Shown here: positions 9,034 through 17,802 of the stretch, one piece after another
Position numbering within the stretch: the stretch's first letter is position 1
Layout: each line of letters opens with the position of its first letter
Assembly (NCBI GenBank): GCA_050298535.1
Contig: JBNKUI010000010.1
Coordinates: 124,001-188,000 of the forward strand
Length of the DNA stretch: 64,000 nucleotides
Direction of reading: 5' to 3'
Source of the DNA: JABDMH01 sp050298535
Lineage (GTDB): Bacteria > Bacteroidota > Bacteroidia > Chitinophagales > Saprospiraceae
The notes under the pieces: generated by a model
Seen by the model: only the letters and a program-made list of their open reading frames with translations
Database searches by the model: none
What the model was told of the DNA's origin: nothing
Position numbers and translations under genes: made by a program

Positions 9034-9838
9034 AAGTTTTTGCAAGTTTTTCGATCTGATCAGTGAGCTTCATTATTAACGCCGACTGCTCCTTAATCGT
9101 TTCATTTAAGTCAGGTAGGTTCACCTGCTGATGATCAAACTTTGAAATGACCGAAGAGACTTTCCAAATTTCCAGGATTTCACCAATATTCAATCGATAG
9201 GGTTTATACTTGGGATTGTCAGAATACAGCATCAAATGCCGATGACGTTCCAGATGGTTTTCGATCCGTTTTACAACGACTCCGGATCTGGTGACCAATA
9301 CAAATACATGATCATCTACCACGAAATGGTTCCAATGCAATGGAGAAATATAGTTGCAGACAACGATATCTCCTTCACAAAGATTTGGAACCATACTATC
9401 ACCCTGCACATCAAAAGATCGTAACCGTTCGTGCTGATGTGAATTACCAGGCAAGCGGTATCTTGGTAAATCGCTGAAGAAAGAGGCCTCAACTCGCTCA
9501 TGACAGTAACCTGCCTGTGCCGGTGTAGGTACATGAACTATGAATTCTTCACCCTCCTGATCTTGTACCAGGGTTAATTTGCTCACCATCGAAAGCGATT
9601 CTTCATCCACAAACATATCCCCCTGACCGGTATATAGATACATAGGATTGATACCAAAGACCTCATAAGCTCTACGAATCACATCAAGAGGAACGTCACG
9701 TTTCCCTTTGATGATTTCGCTTAAATTTTGTGGATGATACTGCAGTGCCAATGCGAATTGACGGCTAGATTTCACCTTCCCTTCTTCCTTAAGTTGAAGA
9801 TGACACTGGATGAATCGTTGGCTGACAATACTTGCCAT
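9023..9838 (-). CDS. HTH / S24 (LexA-CI-like) autoproteolytic transcriptional regulator
   Basis: 271 residues. Residues about 20-65 form a helix-turn-helix (SRQFALALQYHPQNLSEIIKG). Residues about 100-230 are a peptidase S24 domain: FDVQGDSMVPNLCEGDIVV supplies the nucleophile Ser148, and GVVVKRIENH the general base Lys190. An Ala109-Gly110 dipeptide (PAQAGYC) sits where LexA/CI repressors self-cleave. The C-terminal 35 residues look like a short coiled coil (LNETIKEQSALIMKLTDQIEKL). A repressor that self-cleaves on stress is the likely role; whether RecA triggers it is unknown. A perfect palindrome covers its own -7 box at 9862-9879, suggesting autorepression. Confidence 0.85.
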   Translation of the reverse strand: MASIVSQRFIQCHLQLKEEGKVKSSRQFALALQYHPQNLSEIIKGKRDVPLDVIRRAYEVFGINPMYLYTGQGDMFVDEESLSMVSKLTLVQDQEGEEFIVHVPTPAQAGYCHERVEASFFSDLPRYRLPGNSHQHERLRSFDVQGDSMVPNLCEGDIVVCNYISPLHWNHFVVDDHVFVLVTRSGVVVKRIENHLERHRHLMLYSDNPKYKPYRLNIGEILEIWKVSSVISKFDHQQVNLPDLNETIKEQSALIMKLTDQIEKLAKTYDH

Positions 9839-9861
9839 TATATAGTTTGGTGCAATCGCAT

Positions 9862-9869
9862 CAAATATA
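9862..9869 (-). promoter_or_regulatory. -7 promoter box of the S24 regulator
   Basis: On the minus strand this reads TATATTTG, an exact match to the Bacteroidota -7 consensus TAnnTTTG, with 23 bp before the ATG at 9838. No clear -33 TTG is seen at the right spacing. Confidence 0.55.
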
Positions 9870-9879
9870 TAATATATTT
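9863..9879. promoter_or_regulatory. candidate autoregulatory operator (17-bp perfect palindrome)
   Basis: The sequence is a perfect inverted repeat, AAATATAT, a central A, then ATATATTT. It overlaps the -7 box of the S24 regulator gene. LexA/CI-type dimers bind such palindromes, so autorepression is the natural inference. The pure A/T composition means chance is a real alternative. Confidence 0.45.
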
Positions 9880-9901
9880 ATAATATAAACGAGACAGCTT
9901 G

Positions 9902-12900
9902 CTATTCTTCCGTCGGGTTCTTTTTTATGACCCAATCGTAGGCCGCCGAAAATGCCCTTGACCAGGGTGAAACTTCGTCCTTATGCCCCTTTGGATAATT
10001 TGCCCAGTTCCACGGATAGAATGATCGCTCAATATGAGGCATCGTAGCCAGATGGCGTCCATCTTTACTAGCTAGCATGGCACAATTATAATCACTTCCA
10101 TTTGGATTGGAAGGATAGCCTGTATAAGCGTAGGTAGCCGCTATTTCATAGGTGTCTTCAGGTTCAGGCAATAAAAACTTTCCTTCACCATGTGATATCC
10201 AGACGCCTAATGTACAACCCTGTAATGGAGCAAGCATTATACTGGCAGATTCCCGGATCGTCACCGAAGTGAAAGCACTCTCGTGTTTGCCTGAATCATT
10301 ATAAGTCATGCGGGAAGGCCTCTCATCATTTGGATTTATCAAATCCAATTCAAGGAAGAGTTGGCATCCATTACAGATCCCCACACTCATTGTATCCTCT
10401 CTTTCAAAAAACGCCGTGATTACCTGACGTGCTCTCTCATTGTACTTGATAGCACCCGCCCAGCCCCTAGCTGAACCCAAAACATCACTATTAGAGAAGC
10501 CACCCACAGCTCCGAGAAATTGAATGTCCTCCAATGTTTCACGACCATTTATAATATCTGTCATGTGCACATCACGCACTTCGAATCCTGCCTCATACAG
10601 GGCATTTGCCATTTCTCTCTCAGAGTTACTACCCTTTTCTCTTAAAATTGCCGCTCTGGGTCTCAGTTTACTATCTGTAGGTCGTCGTTTACCTTGCCAT
10701 TCGTCAGGAAATCTAAATCGTAGTGGCTGGGACTTGTAATTAGAATAGCGCTCTTTAGCAAGCACGGGCTTCGTTTGATGTGTATCCAGCAGGTAGGACG
10801 TGTGGTACCAGACATCTCTATACCAGTCCACATTCAGGCAATAATATGCTCCATGAAAGGTAAGACCCATTTGATTGCCCTTGAAAGGACTTCCTATTTC
10901 AAAATATTGGACTTCTCTAGCTTCCAATAGTCGCTTGAGGTCTCCTTCCAGGGTATCCTGGACTACCATACCGGGTGCTTCCGAGAAAAGTATCGCAACA
11001 AGATCACTGCCCAATGCCGAAAGATCCAGCATCATGGAAGATGCGGTTTCAGGAAAACACATCTCCAGTAAAGTAGTGATCAATCCACCAGATCCAATAT
11101 CGTGTCCCGCAAGAATCGATTCATTGACAATAGCTTCTTGTAGCACATTAAAAGTAGTCTGGATTTCTTCGGGTGCCAAGACTGAAGGTATTTGTGATCC
11201 GATTAGATTCCGCGTCTGACCAAATGCACTGCCACCCAAGGCAAAATCAAGATCTGATAGCGCTAGATAGAATATAGCACCTCCATCCGGGTCGAGAACG
11301 GGCTCTACCACCTTGCGCACATCTTTGCAGTGGCCCGCAGCGGATACGATTACCGTACCGGGAGCTAGCACCGTTTTATCAGCATACTTTTGTGCCATGG
11401 AGAGCGAGTCCTTTCCTGTGGGAACATTCACACCCAGATCAATGGCAAACTGAGACAATGACTTCACCGCAATATATAAGCGGGCATCTTCACCCTTATT
11501 ATTACAGGGCCACATCCAGTTTGCACTCAATGACACAGACTGCAAGCCCTTCTGTAGCGGAGCCCAGACAATATTCGATAATGACTTCACGACAGCAATT
11601 TTCGCCCCTTCGCCTGCGTCAATCAGGCTCGAAACTGGAGCATGTCCGATTGAGGTAGCGATACCGTCTTGCCCCTTGAAATCCAGAGCCATGACGCCAC
11701 AATTGTTGAGCGGAAGTTGCAGCGCTCCTGCACATTGCTGTTTAGCCACTCGCCCACCTACACAACGATCTACCTTGTTGGTGAGCCAATCTTTGCAGGC
11801 TACAGATTCCAAACGCAAGACATCTGCCAGATATGACAATACCTTCTCACTCTCGTAGGCAACTTCTTCGAAGGTTCGGGATATCGTCTCATCTTGCATG
11901 ATGGTTTTTGGAGAACTGCCAAACATATCGGAAAGTGCAAGATCCATGGGTTTTGTACCAGAGGAACTGGAAGCAAACGTAAATCGCTGATCACCGGTTA
12001 CCCGTCCTACCTCATACATCGGTGCCCTTTCCCTGGCCGCTATTCGCTCCACTAATGCTATATCATCGGGATGAATGATCAACCCCATGCGCTCCTGACT
12101 CTCGTTTCCGATGAGTTCTTTGGCACTCAAGGTCGGATCACCCACTGGCAATCGATCCATATCAATGACTCCTCCCGTCTCTTCCACCAATTCAGAAAGG
12201 CAATTCAAATGCCCGCCAGCACCATGATCATGAATAGAAACTATGGGGTTATGATCGCTCTCTACCAGTGCCTGAATGGTATTAGCCGCTCTCTTTTGCA
12301 TCTCCGGATTTGATCGCTGGACCGCATTGAGCTCAATACCCGATCCGAATGCACCTGTATCAGCAGACGAAACTGCGGCACCTCCCATACCAATCCGATA
12401 ATTCTCTCCACCCAGCACTACGATCTGATCACCTTTACTGGGTGTGTCTTTTCCGCTATAGGCTAGCTTTCCATACCCAATACCACCAGCCAGCATGATT
12501 ACTTTGTCAAAGGCGGTGATCTGCCCATCTTCTTCGTGCTCAAAAGTGAGTAGAGACCCTGCAATTAAGGGCTGACCAAATTTGTTTCCGAAGTCAGAGG
12601 CTCCATTTGAGGCTTTTATTAGTATATCCAGGGGAGTCTGATAAAGCCATGGACGTGCTGCTATCTTTTCCTCCCAGGATCTGCTATCATCCAGTCTTGG
12701 ATAAGAGGTCATATACACTGCCGTCCCGGCCATGGGAATCGATCCTCTGCCACCTGCCAAACGATCTCTAATCTCACCTCCTGACCCGGTGGCTGCACCA
12801 TTGAAAGGCTCCACGGTAGTTGGGAAGTTATGGGTTTCAGCCTTCAATGAAATAACCGATTCAAAATCTTTAGTCTGATAGATAGAAGGTACATCCGGTT

Positions 12901-13570
12901 TTGCCGGTGCAAATTGTTGTACAACAGGTCCTTTGACAAAGGCCACATTATCTTTATATGCCGAGACGATATCGTTGGGATTAGTCTGGCTAGTCGCTTT
13001 GATCATTTGAAAAAGCGACTGAGGCTGTTCTTCACCATCGATGATGAACTGACCGTTGAATATCTTGTGGCGGCAGTGTTCACTGTTTACTTGTGAGAAT
13101 CCGAAGACTTCCGAATCAGTAAGATTTCTACCGAGACGTTTGGCCAGTTCTTCAAGATAAGACACCTCATCTTCACTAAGAGACAACCCTTCCTCCTTAT
13201 TGTAGGCCGCAATATTTTCCACTTCAAGGATCGGTTCTGGATCAATCGAGATATCAAAGATTTGTTGATCTAATGTCTCATACTTCTGTAGCAACATGGG
13301 ATCAAAAGAATCTTCGGGCTTAACTTTCGCAAAAGATTCGATGCGTTCAATATGATCTATTCCCATGTTTTGGGTGATCTCGACTGCATTGGTACTCCAG
13401 GGTGTGATCATGGACGCCCTGGGGCCTACAAAAGGCCCCTTTATTGACATCTCATTGATCTGATGACCGGCAAAGAGCCAGTGTAGACGTTCTAGAGTAT
13501 CATTTGAGAAATTCTGGGAGGATTTTACGGCATAGATCCTGGAAGCCGGATTCCCGAAGAAGAATATCAT
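9902..13570 (-). CDS. purL: phosphoribosylformylglycinamidine synthase (single-chain PurL)
   Basis: A 1222-residue enzyme that converts FGAR to FGAM in purine synthesis using ATP and glutamine. Order of domains: a PurS-like N-terminus (1-about 130); a linker with QVNSEHCRHKIF; two AIR-synthase-type halves (SLKAETHNFPTTVEPFNG, GSGGEIRDR, DHGAGGHLNCLSEL); and a C-terminal class I glutamine amidotransferase. In the last, GICNGCQ carries the nucleophile Cys1066 and SHGEGKF the catalytic His. It is the long fused form (E. coli enzyme about 1295 residues), not the split PurS/L/Q form. A -7 box TACCTTTG lies about 57 bp upstream of the start. Confidence 0.97.
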   Translation of the reverse strand: MIFFFGNPASRIYAVKSSQNFSNDTLERLHWLFAGHQINEMSIKGPFVGPRASMITPWSTNAVEITQNMGIDHIERIESFAKVKPEDSFDPMLLQKYETLDQQIFDISIDPEPILEVENIAAYNKEEGLSLSEDEVSYLEELAKRLGRNLTDSEVFGFSQVNSEHCRHKIFNGQFIIDGEEQPQSLFQMIKATSQTNPNDIVSAYKDNVAFVKGPVVQQFAPAKPDVPSIYQTKDFESVISLKAETHNFPTTVEPFNGAATGSGGEIRDRLAGGRGSIPMAGTAVYMTSYPRLDDSRSWEEKIAARPWLYQTPLDILIKASNGASDFGNKFGQPLIAGSLLTFEHEEDGQITAFDKVIMLAGGIGYGKLAYSGKDTPSKGDQIVVLGGENYRIGMGGAAVSSADTGAFGSGIELNAVQRSNPEMQKRAANTIQALVESDHNPIVSIHDHGAGGHLNCLSELVEETGGVIDMDRLPVGDPTLSAKELIGNESQERMGLIIHPDDIALVERIAARERAPMYEVGRVTGDQRFTFASSSSGTKPMDLALSDMFGSSPKTIMQDETISRTFEEVAYESEKVLSYLADVLRLESVACKDWLTNKVDRCVGGRVAKQQCAGALQLPLNNCGVMALDFKGQDGIATSIGHAPVSSLIDAGEGAKIAVVKSLSNIVWAPLQKGLQSVSLSANWMWPCNNKGEDARLYIAVKSLSQFAIDLGVNVPTGKDSLSMAQKYADKTVLAPGTVIVSAAGHCKDVRKVVEPVLDPDGGAIFYLALSDLDFALGGSAFGQTRNLIGSQIPSVLAPEEIQTTFNVLQEAIVNESILAGHDIGSGGLITTLLEMCFPETASSMMLDLSALGSDLVAILFSEAPGMVVQDTLEGDLKRLLEAREVQYFEIGSPFKGNQMGLTFHGAYYCLNVDWYRDVWYHTSYLLDTHQTKPVLAKERYSNYKSQPLRFRFPDEWQGKRRPTDSKLRPRAAILREKGSNSEREMANALYEAGFEVRDVHMTDIINGRETLEDIQFLGAVGGFSNSDVLGSARGWAGAIKYNERARQVITAFFEREDTMSVGICNGCQLFLELDLINPNDERPSRMTYNDSGKHESAFTSVTIRESASIMLAPLQGCTLGVWISHGEGKFLLPEPEDTYEIAATYAYTGYPSNPNGSDYNCAMLASKDGRHLATMPHIERSFYPWNWANYPKGHKDEVSPWSRAFSAAYDWVIKKNPTEE

Positions 13571-13626
13571 TGTTACTTCATATTTAGTCCTTCCACTTGG
13601 TAGTCGGACGTTAGGTTCACAAAGGT

Positions 13627-13634
13627 CAAAGGTA
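13627..13634 (-). promoter_or_regulatory. -7 promoter box of purL
   Basis: The minus strand reads TACCTTTG, an exact TAnnTTTG match, giving a leader of roughly 50 nt to the purL ATG at 13570. No well-spaced -33 element is seen. Confidence 0.55.
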
Positions 13635-13671
13635 CAGTTATATTAGAATCATCTATATATTTAATAATAAA

Positions 13672-13702
13672 AAAGGGGTAAAAGCTTTTGCCCTACCCCT
13701 TT
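13672..13702 (-). terminator. Rho-independent terminator of tpiA
   Basis: The arms AAAGGGGTA (13672-13680) and TACCCCTTT (13694-13702) pair perfectly. An alternative inner stem forms around AAAAGCTTTT. On the minus strand the hairpin is followed by a T-rich tract (TTTTATTATTAAAT). It lies 24 bp downstream of the tpiA stop, which separates tpiA from purL transcription. Confidence 0.75.
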
Positions 13703-13726
13703 CTGTGCATTTCTTTTGTAGATGTT

Positions 13727-14473
13727 CTATGCTTTGATGATTGCAGTAAAATCATCAGCTTTGAGTGAAGCACCTCCCACGAGGCCTCCATCCACATCTT
13801 CCTGTCCAAATAATTCAGTTGCATTACCTGGTTTTACACTTCCTCCATACAGGATGTGCATATTAGCAGCCGCTTCATCACTGTAATTTGCACCGATCAT
13901 ATCACGGATTTCTTTATGCATGTCTTGCGCCTGCTCCTTCGACGCGGTTACACCAGTGCCGATGGCCCAAATAGGCTCGTAGGCTATGACAATATCATCC
14001 AGTGCATCCTCAGCTAGATGAAATAAACCTTCCTGGAGTTGTTTTTTCACGTATGAGACATGTGTTTCTTCTTCTCGGATATTGAGTGGTTCACCACAAC
14101 AGAAAATCACTTTAAGTCCCGCATTTCGCGCAGCGTCAACCTTGGCAGCTAACAAAGCATTATCCTCCCCAAAATACTCTCTGCGCTCAGAGTGCCCCAA
14201 TATCACATAGTCAATATCAAAAGATGCTAGCATAGGCGCCGAAATCTCTCCCGTATATGCACCTGATTCTTCCTGATGGCAGTTTTGGGCTGCGATTTGG
14301 ACCTTAGACCCGGCTATAATCTCTTTCACTTGAGATAGGTACACAAAGGGTACACCCAATATGACCTCTGTATCTTCAGGTATATCTACACTGCTGATTG
14401 CTTTGGCAAGTGCCTCCGACTCAGCCTTGGTATTATTCATCTTCCAGTTACCCGCGGCAATTTTTCTTCTCAT
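13727..14473 (-). CDS. tpiA: triosephosphate isomerase
   Basis: A 248-residue glycolytic enzyme interconverting dihydroxyacetone phosphate and glyceraldehyde-3-phosphate. The catalytic residues are all present: Asn9 and Lys11 (AAGNWKMN), His94 (ILGHSERREYFG) and Glu166 (VIAYEPIWAIGTG, which also begins the mobile loop). The phosphate-binding LYGGSVKPGN follows. It is cytoplasmic and the usual length. A terminator follows its stop; the upstream 317 bp hold a T9SS fossil on the opposite strand. Confidence 0.98.
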   Translation of the reverse strand: MRRKIAAGNWKMNNTKAESEALAKAISSVDIPEDTEVILGVPFVYLSQVKEIIAGSKVQIAAQNCHQEESGAYTGEISAPMLASFDIDYVILGHSERREYFGEDNALLAAKVDAARNAGLKVIFCCGEPLNIREEETHVSYVKKQLQEGLFHLAEDALDDIVIAYEPIWAIGTGVTASKEQAQDMHKEIRDMIGANYSDEAAANMHILYGGSVKPGNATELFGQEDVDGGLVGGASLKADDFTAIIKA

Positions 14474-14570
14474 AAGGATCAGTTATTTATTTCTTTTGAT
14501 TGATAACACAAATCGTGATATCTTAATAAAGTCGCAATTTTAGGTACAAAAAGTGAAAATATAAAATTGA

Positions 14571-14794
14571 GTGCTCAAAGAGCAGATCTTCTTCTCATTT
14601 CGACAGAACTTAGCTATAGATCTGACTCTTGACCCTGAATTTCATTTAAGCCGTTATTTTGTTGTTGTAACATATGATTTCCGACTGAAAAACATACCGC
14701 AACGGTACCTGTTTATGACTTACCGGCCGGACTTTACTATGTGCGATACCAGGACCGACAGGTCAAACAATCGAAGGCCCTGGTGAAATATTAA
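14571..14794 (+). pseudogene. fossil of a T9SS C-terminal sorting domain (frameshifted)
   Basis: In the 317 bp between tpiA and the M1 peptidase gene, one plus-strand frame from 14702 to the stop at 14792-14794 reads TVPVYDLPAGLYYVRYQDRQ, then VKQSKALVKY. This is the canonical end of a type A T9SS sorting domain (DLPAGxYYV... KxLVK). That frame is closed upstream by a TGA. The preceding part of the domain (RQNLAIDLTL... VVVTYDFRLKN) continues in another frame from about 14600 to 14695, so one frameshift near 14700 would join the two. No cargo domain remains upstream. The stop overlaps the end of the convergent M1 gene by 4 bp. I read it as the decayed tail of a lost secreted protein; a very short functional gene is unlikely. 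Confidence 0.6.
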
Positions 14795-16641
14795 TTTTCC
14801 GCTGTGCTCTTGATATTATTTGTCAGGTCCATATCGGCAAGCCTTAGAGTCGGATCAATAGTGATCATCGCAACTTCATCGATCGAGTATGGCAAACTCA
14901 TAGAATAGGTTGGATTTGTCCAGGCCCAGTCAGGTTGTAAAGTGTATTTGATATCTCCCTCGGATACCTTGGCATTCCTCATCATCACCAAAGGAATAGT
15001 ATGCCATTCTACCCTACCATCTTTGAATCGGACCTCTAAATCTACTGGCATAGGCATCAGGCCCTTTCTTTCAAGATTTACAATGGTCGAGTCACCTTTA
15101 CCATCAATTGATTCGATACTATAGTCTATAAACTTCGTTGAATTGACAAAATAGTCCTTATACCAGTCCAGTTGCATGCCTGATACCTTTTCAAACACTT
15201 TAAAAAAATCAGCAGGACTGGGATGTCTGAACTTGTATTCATCATAGTACCTTAAAAGGCCTTTATCTAACGCTTCTTGACCGATAATGTACCCTAGTTG
15301 ATGAAGGAGTACATTCCCCTTTGAATAAGCCGCAATTCCATAGATTCTATTGGCGTTAAAGTGATCTGAATGTGTACTAAGTGGCTCCTCGATACCCGCC
15401 AATACAATTCTTCTATATCCATCATATGCTGCTTCATACAATTGAGTCTTTAGTTTTCCAGGAAGGAGGCCGGTCTTCTTCAATTCTTGCTGAAGATACT
15501 GATTACCATAGTTAGCAAAACCCTCATCCATCCATGCATGATGCCCCTCGTCAGTACCAATAACACCCTGAAACCAACTATGCATCAATTCATGCAGGCA
15601 TACTCCCACCAGACTTCCTAAGCCACGATCTCCCGTAATTAAAGTGGCCTGTGGATATTCCATTCCTCCGTCACCTCCTTGGATAAATGAATAGTCTCGA
15701 TACGGATATTCACCAAATCTTGCCTGAACGATTTCGAAAGTACGCTTCATTATTTCGGGCAGGGCTTCCCAGTGCTCTCTACTATCTATCTTCCTTTTAT
15801 AAAAAAAATGTAGGGTGATTCCATCTTCCGTTTCGATTGTGGTATGGCTATAGTCGGGGTCAGCAGCCCAGACAAAATCATGCACATTGTGAGCTTTGAA
15901 ATGCCAGGTTAGTTTCTTCTGCCTGCCGGACTTCACTTTCTCAGAGGTATATCCCTTACCAATTAAAGCTGCATTTTGCAGGTGTCCCGTAGCGGCAACC
16001 GTGTATTTTTCGTCAAGGGTAATCTGTACATCAAAATTACCAAATGGCGCATAAAATTCACGAGCTACATAGGGGTCCGCATGCCAACCATCCCGGTCAT
16101 AAGCTGCCATTTTAGGGTACCATTGAGCCATCGAATATGCAATGCCTTCGGCATTGTCGCGACCACTCCTTCTGATTTGAATAGGTACCTGACCATAAAA
16201 TTCCATTTCAATCATCACAACTGAATGGGGCAGGATGGGATCGGTAAGTTGTACTTCTAACACCGTACCCTGCTCTTTCACTATTTGATCCTCTCCCTCC
16301 AATTTAAGAGACTTCACATGCAGGTGGCCTTCTTCCTCCGGCTCTAAGTGAAATATTCGGTCTCCTATCCGTCGATCGGGATCCGGAAGATTTCTGGAAC
16401 GTACATCCATCATACTCCCCGGCTGGAAAGCATTGAAATACAAATGATAGTATACCTCCGTAAGTGTATCCGGCGACTGATTGTAGTAAAATAGTCTCTG
16501 AGTACCGGTGAACTTATGCGAATTGACGTCTAAGTCAACCTCCATCCGATAATCTACTTTCTGTTGCCAATCTTGCCCCTGCAGTTGAGAAACCAGAGTA
16601 AACAAACCTATGATCAGGACGGATATCATCTTATCTTTCAT
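14791..16641 (-). CDS. M1 family metallopeptidase (aminopeptidase N-like), secreted
   Basis: 616 residues with a signal peptide (MISVLIIGLFTLVSQLQGQ). The gluzincin site is complete: His350-Glu351-x-x-His354 in HELMHSW, with the third ligand Glu373 (MDEGFANY). The exopeptidase motif appears as GGMEYP at 325-330. The N-terminal beta domain (about 25-230) has the expected saddle-like repeats. M1 enzymes of this short type remove N-terminal residues from peptides in the periplasm or outside. It is followed by 26 bp and then, upstream, a CPBP protease gene on the same strand. Confidence 0.93.
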   Translation of the reverse strand: MKDKMISVLIIGLFTLVSQLQGQDWQQKVDYRMEVDLDVNSHKFTGTQRLFYYNQSPDTLTEVYYHLYFNAFQPGSMMDVRSRNLPDPDRRIGDRIFHLEPEEEGHLHVKSLKLEGEDQIVKEQGTVLEVQLTDPILPHSVVMIEMEFYGQVPIQIRRSGRDNAEGIAYSMAQWYPKMAAYDRDGWHADPYVAREFYAPFGNFDVQITLDEKYTVAATGHLQNAALIGKGYTSEKVKSGRQKKLTWHFKAHNVHDFVWAADPDYSHTTIETEDGITLHFFYKRKIDSREHWEALPEIMKRTFEIVQARFGEYPYRDYSFIQGGDGGMEYPQATLITGDRGLGSLVGVCLHELMHSWFQGVIGTDEGHHAWMDEGFANYGNQYLQQELKKTGLLPGKLKTQLYEAAYDGYRRIVLAGIEEPLSTHSDHFNANRIYGIAAYSKGNVLLHQLGYIIGQEALDKGLLRYYDEYKFRHPSPADFFKVFEKVSGMQLDWYKDYFVNSTKFIDYSIESIDGKGDSTIVNLERKGLMPMPVDLEVRFKDGRVEWHTIPLVMMRNAKVSEGDIKYTLQPDWAWTNPTYSMSLPYSIDEVAMITIDPTLRLADMDLTNNIKSTAEN

Positions 16642-16667
16642 ATCTAGGAAACTATTAATGATAGGAC

Positions 16668-17570
16668 TTACGAGTTGTAGTAAGAAAATGCCTTTTTAAA
16701 GTTTGATAGCCACCCATATCTCTTACCAAAGTACAAGGTATAGAAAACTAAAGAGATAATAAAGAAGATCAGCATCCACTCCAGATTGAACTCCTTCACT
16801 CTAAAAAGTGCAGGCGTCTGAAGCGCCGATGCATCAAAAGTAACGATGGCAGCTCCGTAAATGTTCGTCGCTGCATGCATACCGAGCATCAACTCCAATC
16901 TATCATCCAGCACCGTGACTATTCCGGCAAAAATGCCAAACCCTATGTAGTAAGACATCATTCGGACAAAACCAAATTCACTAACCTCAGGGTTTGCAAC
17001 ATGAAGTAAGCCAAATAAAAGTCCAGTCAAAATGACGGCCAGCCACTTACTTTTACTCGCCGACCCAATTACTTGCATAAGATAGCCTCTAAAGAATATT
17101 TCTTCGAATGACGTCTGGATCGGCAGGAACAGAAGTGCTACCAGCAGCAAGGGAAAGAAAGCACTAGCGTCGAACTGGAAAGTATAATTGTCAGGATAGG
17201 CGAGGTAATAACATATCTCCAAAAATGCGGTAAGTCCAAACCATACCCCAAAGCTGAGAAGAACTCTGCTCCATGATATGCGTGCGTAGGGTGTAATCAA
17301 AGTCTTCCAGTCTCTTTTGTGAAAGAAAGTGACACCAAGCACCAAACCCAATAAGCCTCCAAAAAAACTTGTAATCATTAAGAGAAGAAAAATCGACTGA
17401 TCTAAATTAAGATCTGTGGCAGTTGGCATTGATCCGCTGACGCCTCCTGATGCCATAGCATAGGTGAGAGGAATCTGACCAATAATAAGACCTACCATCA
17501 CGAGAATGATCGTACCAAGAACCGGTAGGAAACCTCTCCTTCCCTGTAATGCTGAAGTGAAAAAGAACAT
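16668..17570 (-). CDS. CPBP family intramembrane glutamic endopeptidase
   Basis: 300 residues with about eight hydrophobic segments. The Abi/CPBP motifs are visible: SFEEIFFRGYL (Glu156, Glu157, Arg161), FGLLHVAN (His190 and the following Asn) and a later GFGIFAGIVT loop. The family includes Rce1-type prenyl-protein proteases and bacteriocin self-immunity proteins; the substrate here is unknown. It sits 26 bp upstream of the M1 peptidase gene and could share a transcript with it. A strong hairpin with a T-run lies 47 bp upstream of its start, in its presumed leader. Confidence 0.9.
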   Translation of the reverse strand: MFFFTSALQGRRGFLPVLGTIILVMVGLIIGQIPLTYAMASGGVSGSMPTATDLNLDQSIFLLLMITSFFGGLLGLVLGVTFFHKRDWKTLITPYARISWSRVLLSFGVWFGLTAFLEICYYLAYPDNYTFQFDASAFFPLLLVALLFLPIQTSFEEIFFRGYLMQVIGSASKSKWLAVILTGLLFGLLHVANPEVSEFGFVRMMSYYIGFGIFAGIVTVLDDRLELMLGMHAATNIYGAAIVTFDASALQTPALFRVKEFNLEWMLIFFIISLVFYTLYFGKRYGWLSNFKKAFSYYNS

Positions 17571-17616
17571 AAAAGAGTTGGAAGTGTTAAAATTTAGAGG
17601 ATCTGAAATTACAAAA

Positions 17617-17643
17617 ATCCCGCAGCAGTAGCTGCCGCGGGAT
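17617..17643 (-). terminator. strong hairpin with T-run in the leader of the CPBP gene (terminator or attenuator)
   Basis: The outer arms ATCCCGC (17617-17623) and GCGGGAT (17637-17643) pair perfectly and an inner GCAGC/GCTGC extends the stem. On the minus strand the stem is followed directly by TTTTTGT, the form of an intrinsic terminator. No minus-strand gene ends here; it lies 47-73 bp upstream of the CPBP start. It could therefore act as an attenuator or stop a short leader transcript. Confidence 0.6.
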
Positions 17644-17770
17644 AAAAGGCTTGGTTTGGTTAATAGACCTTTGAACTTTTATAAGCAAAAACCATGACAA
17701 AAAATCACCATATATTGCCCTCTAACAATCACAGGGGTCTAATCCTATGCACGAAGTTTTAAAATCATTG

Positions 17771-17778
17771 TACTTTTG
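17771..17778 (+). promoter_or_regulatory. -7 promoter box of the DUF6580 gene
   Basis: TACTTTTG is an exact TAnnTTTG match. It places transcription start downstream of the TTG at 17776, so the ATG at 17803 is the correct translation start. Confidence 0.5.
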
Positions 17779-17802
17779 AAGAGTATAAATATCTCATTTG
17801 AT

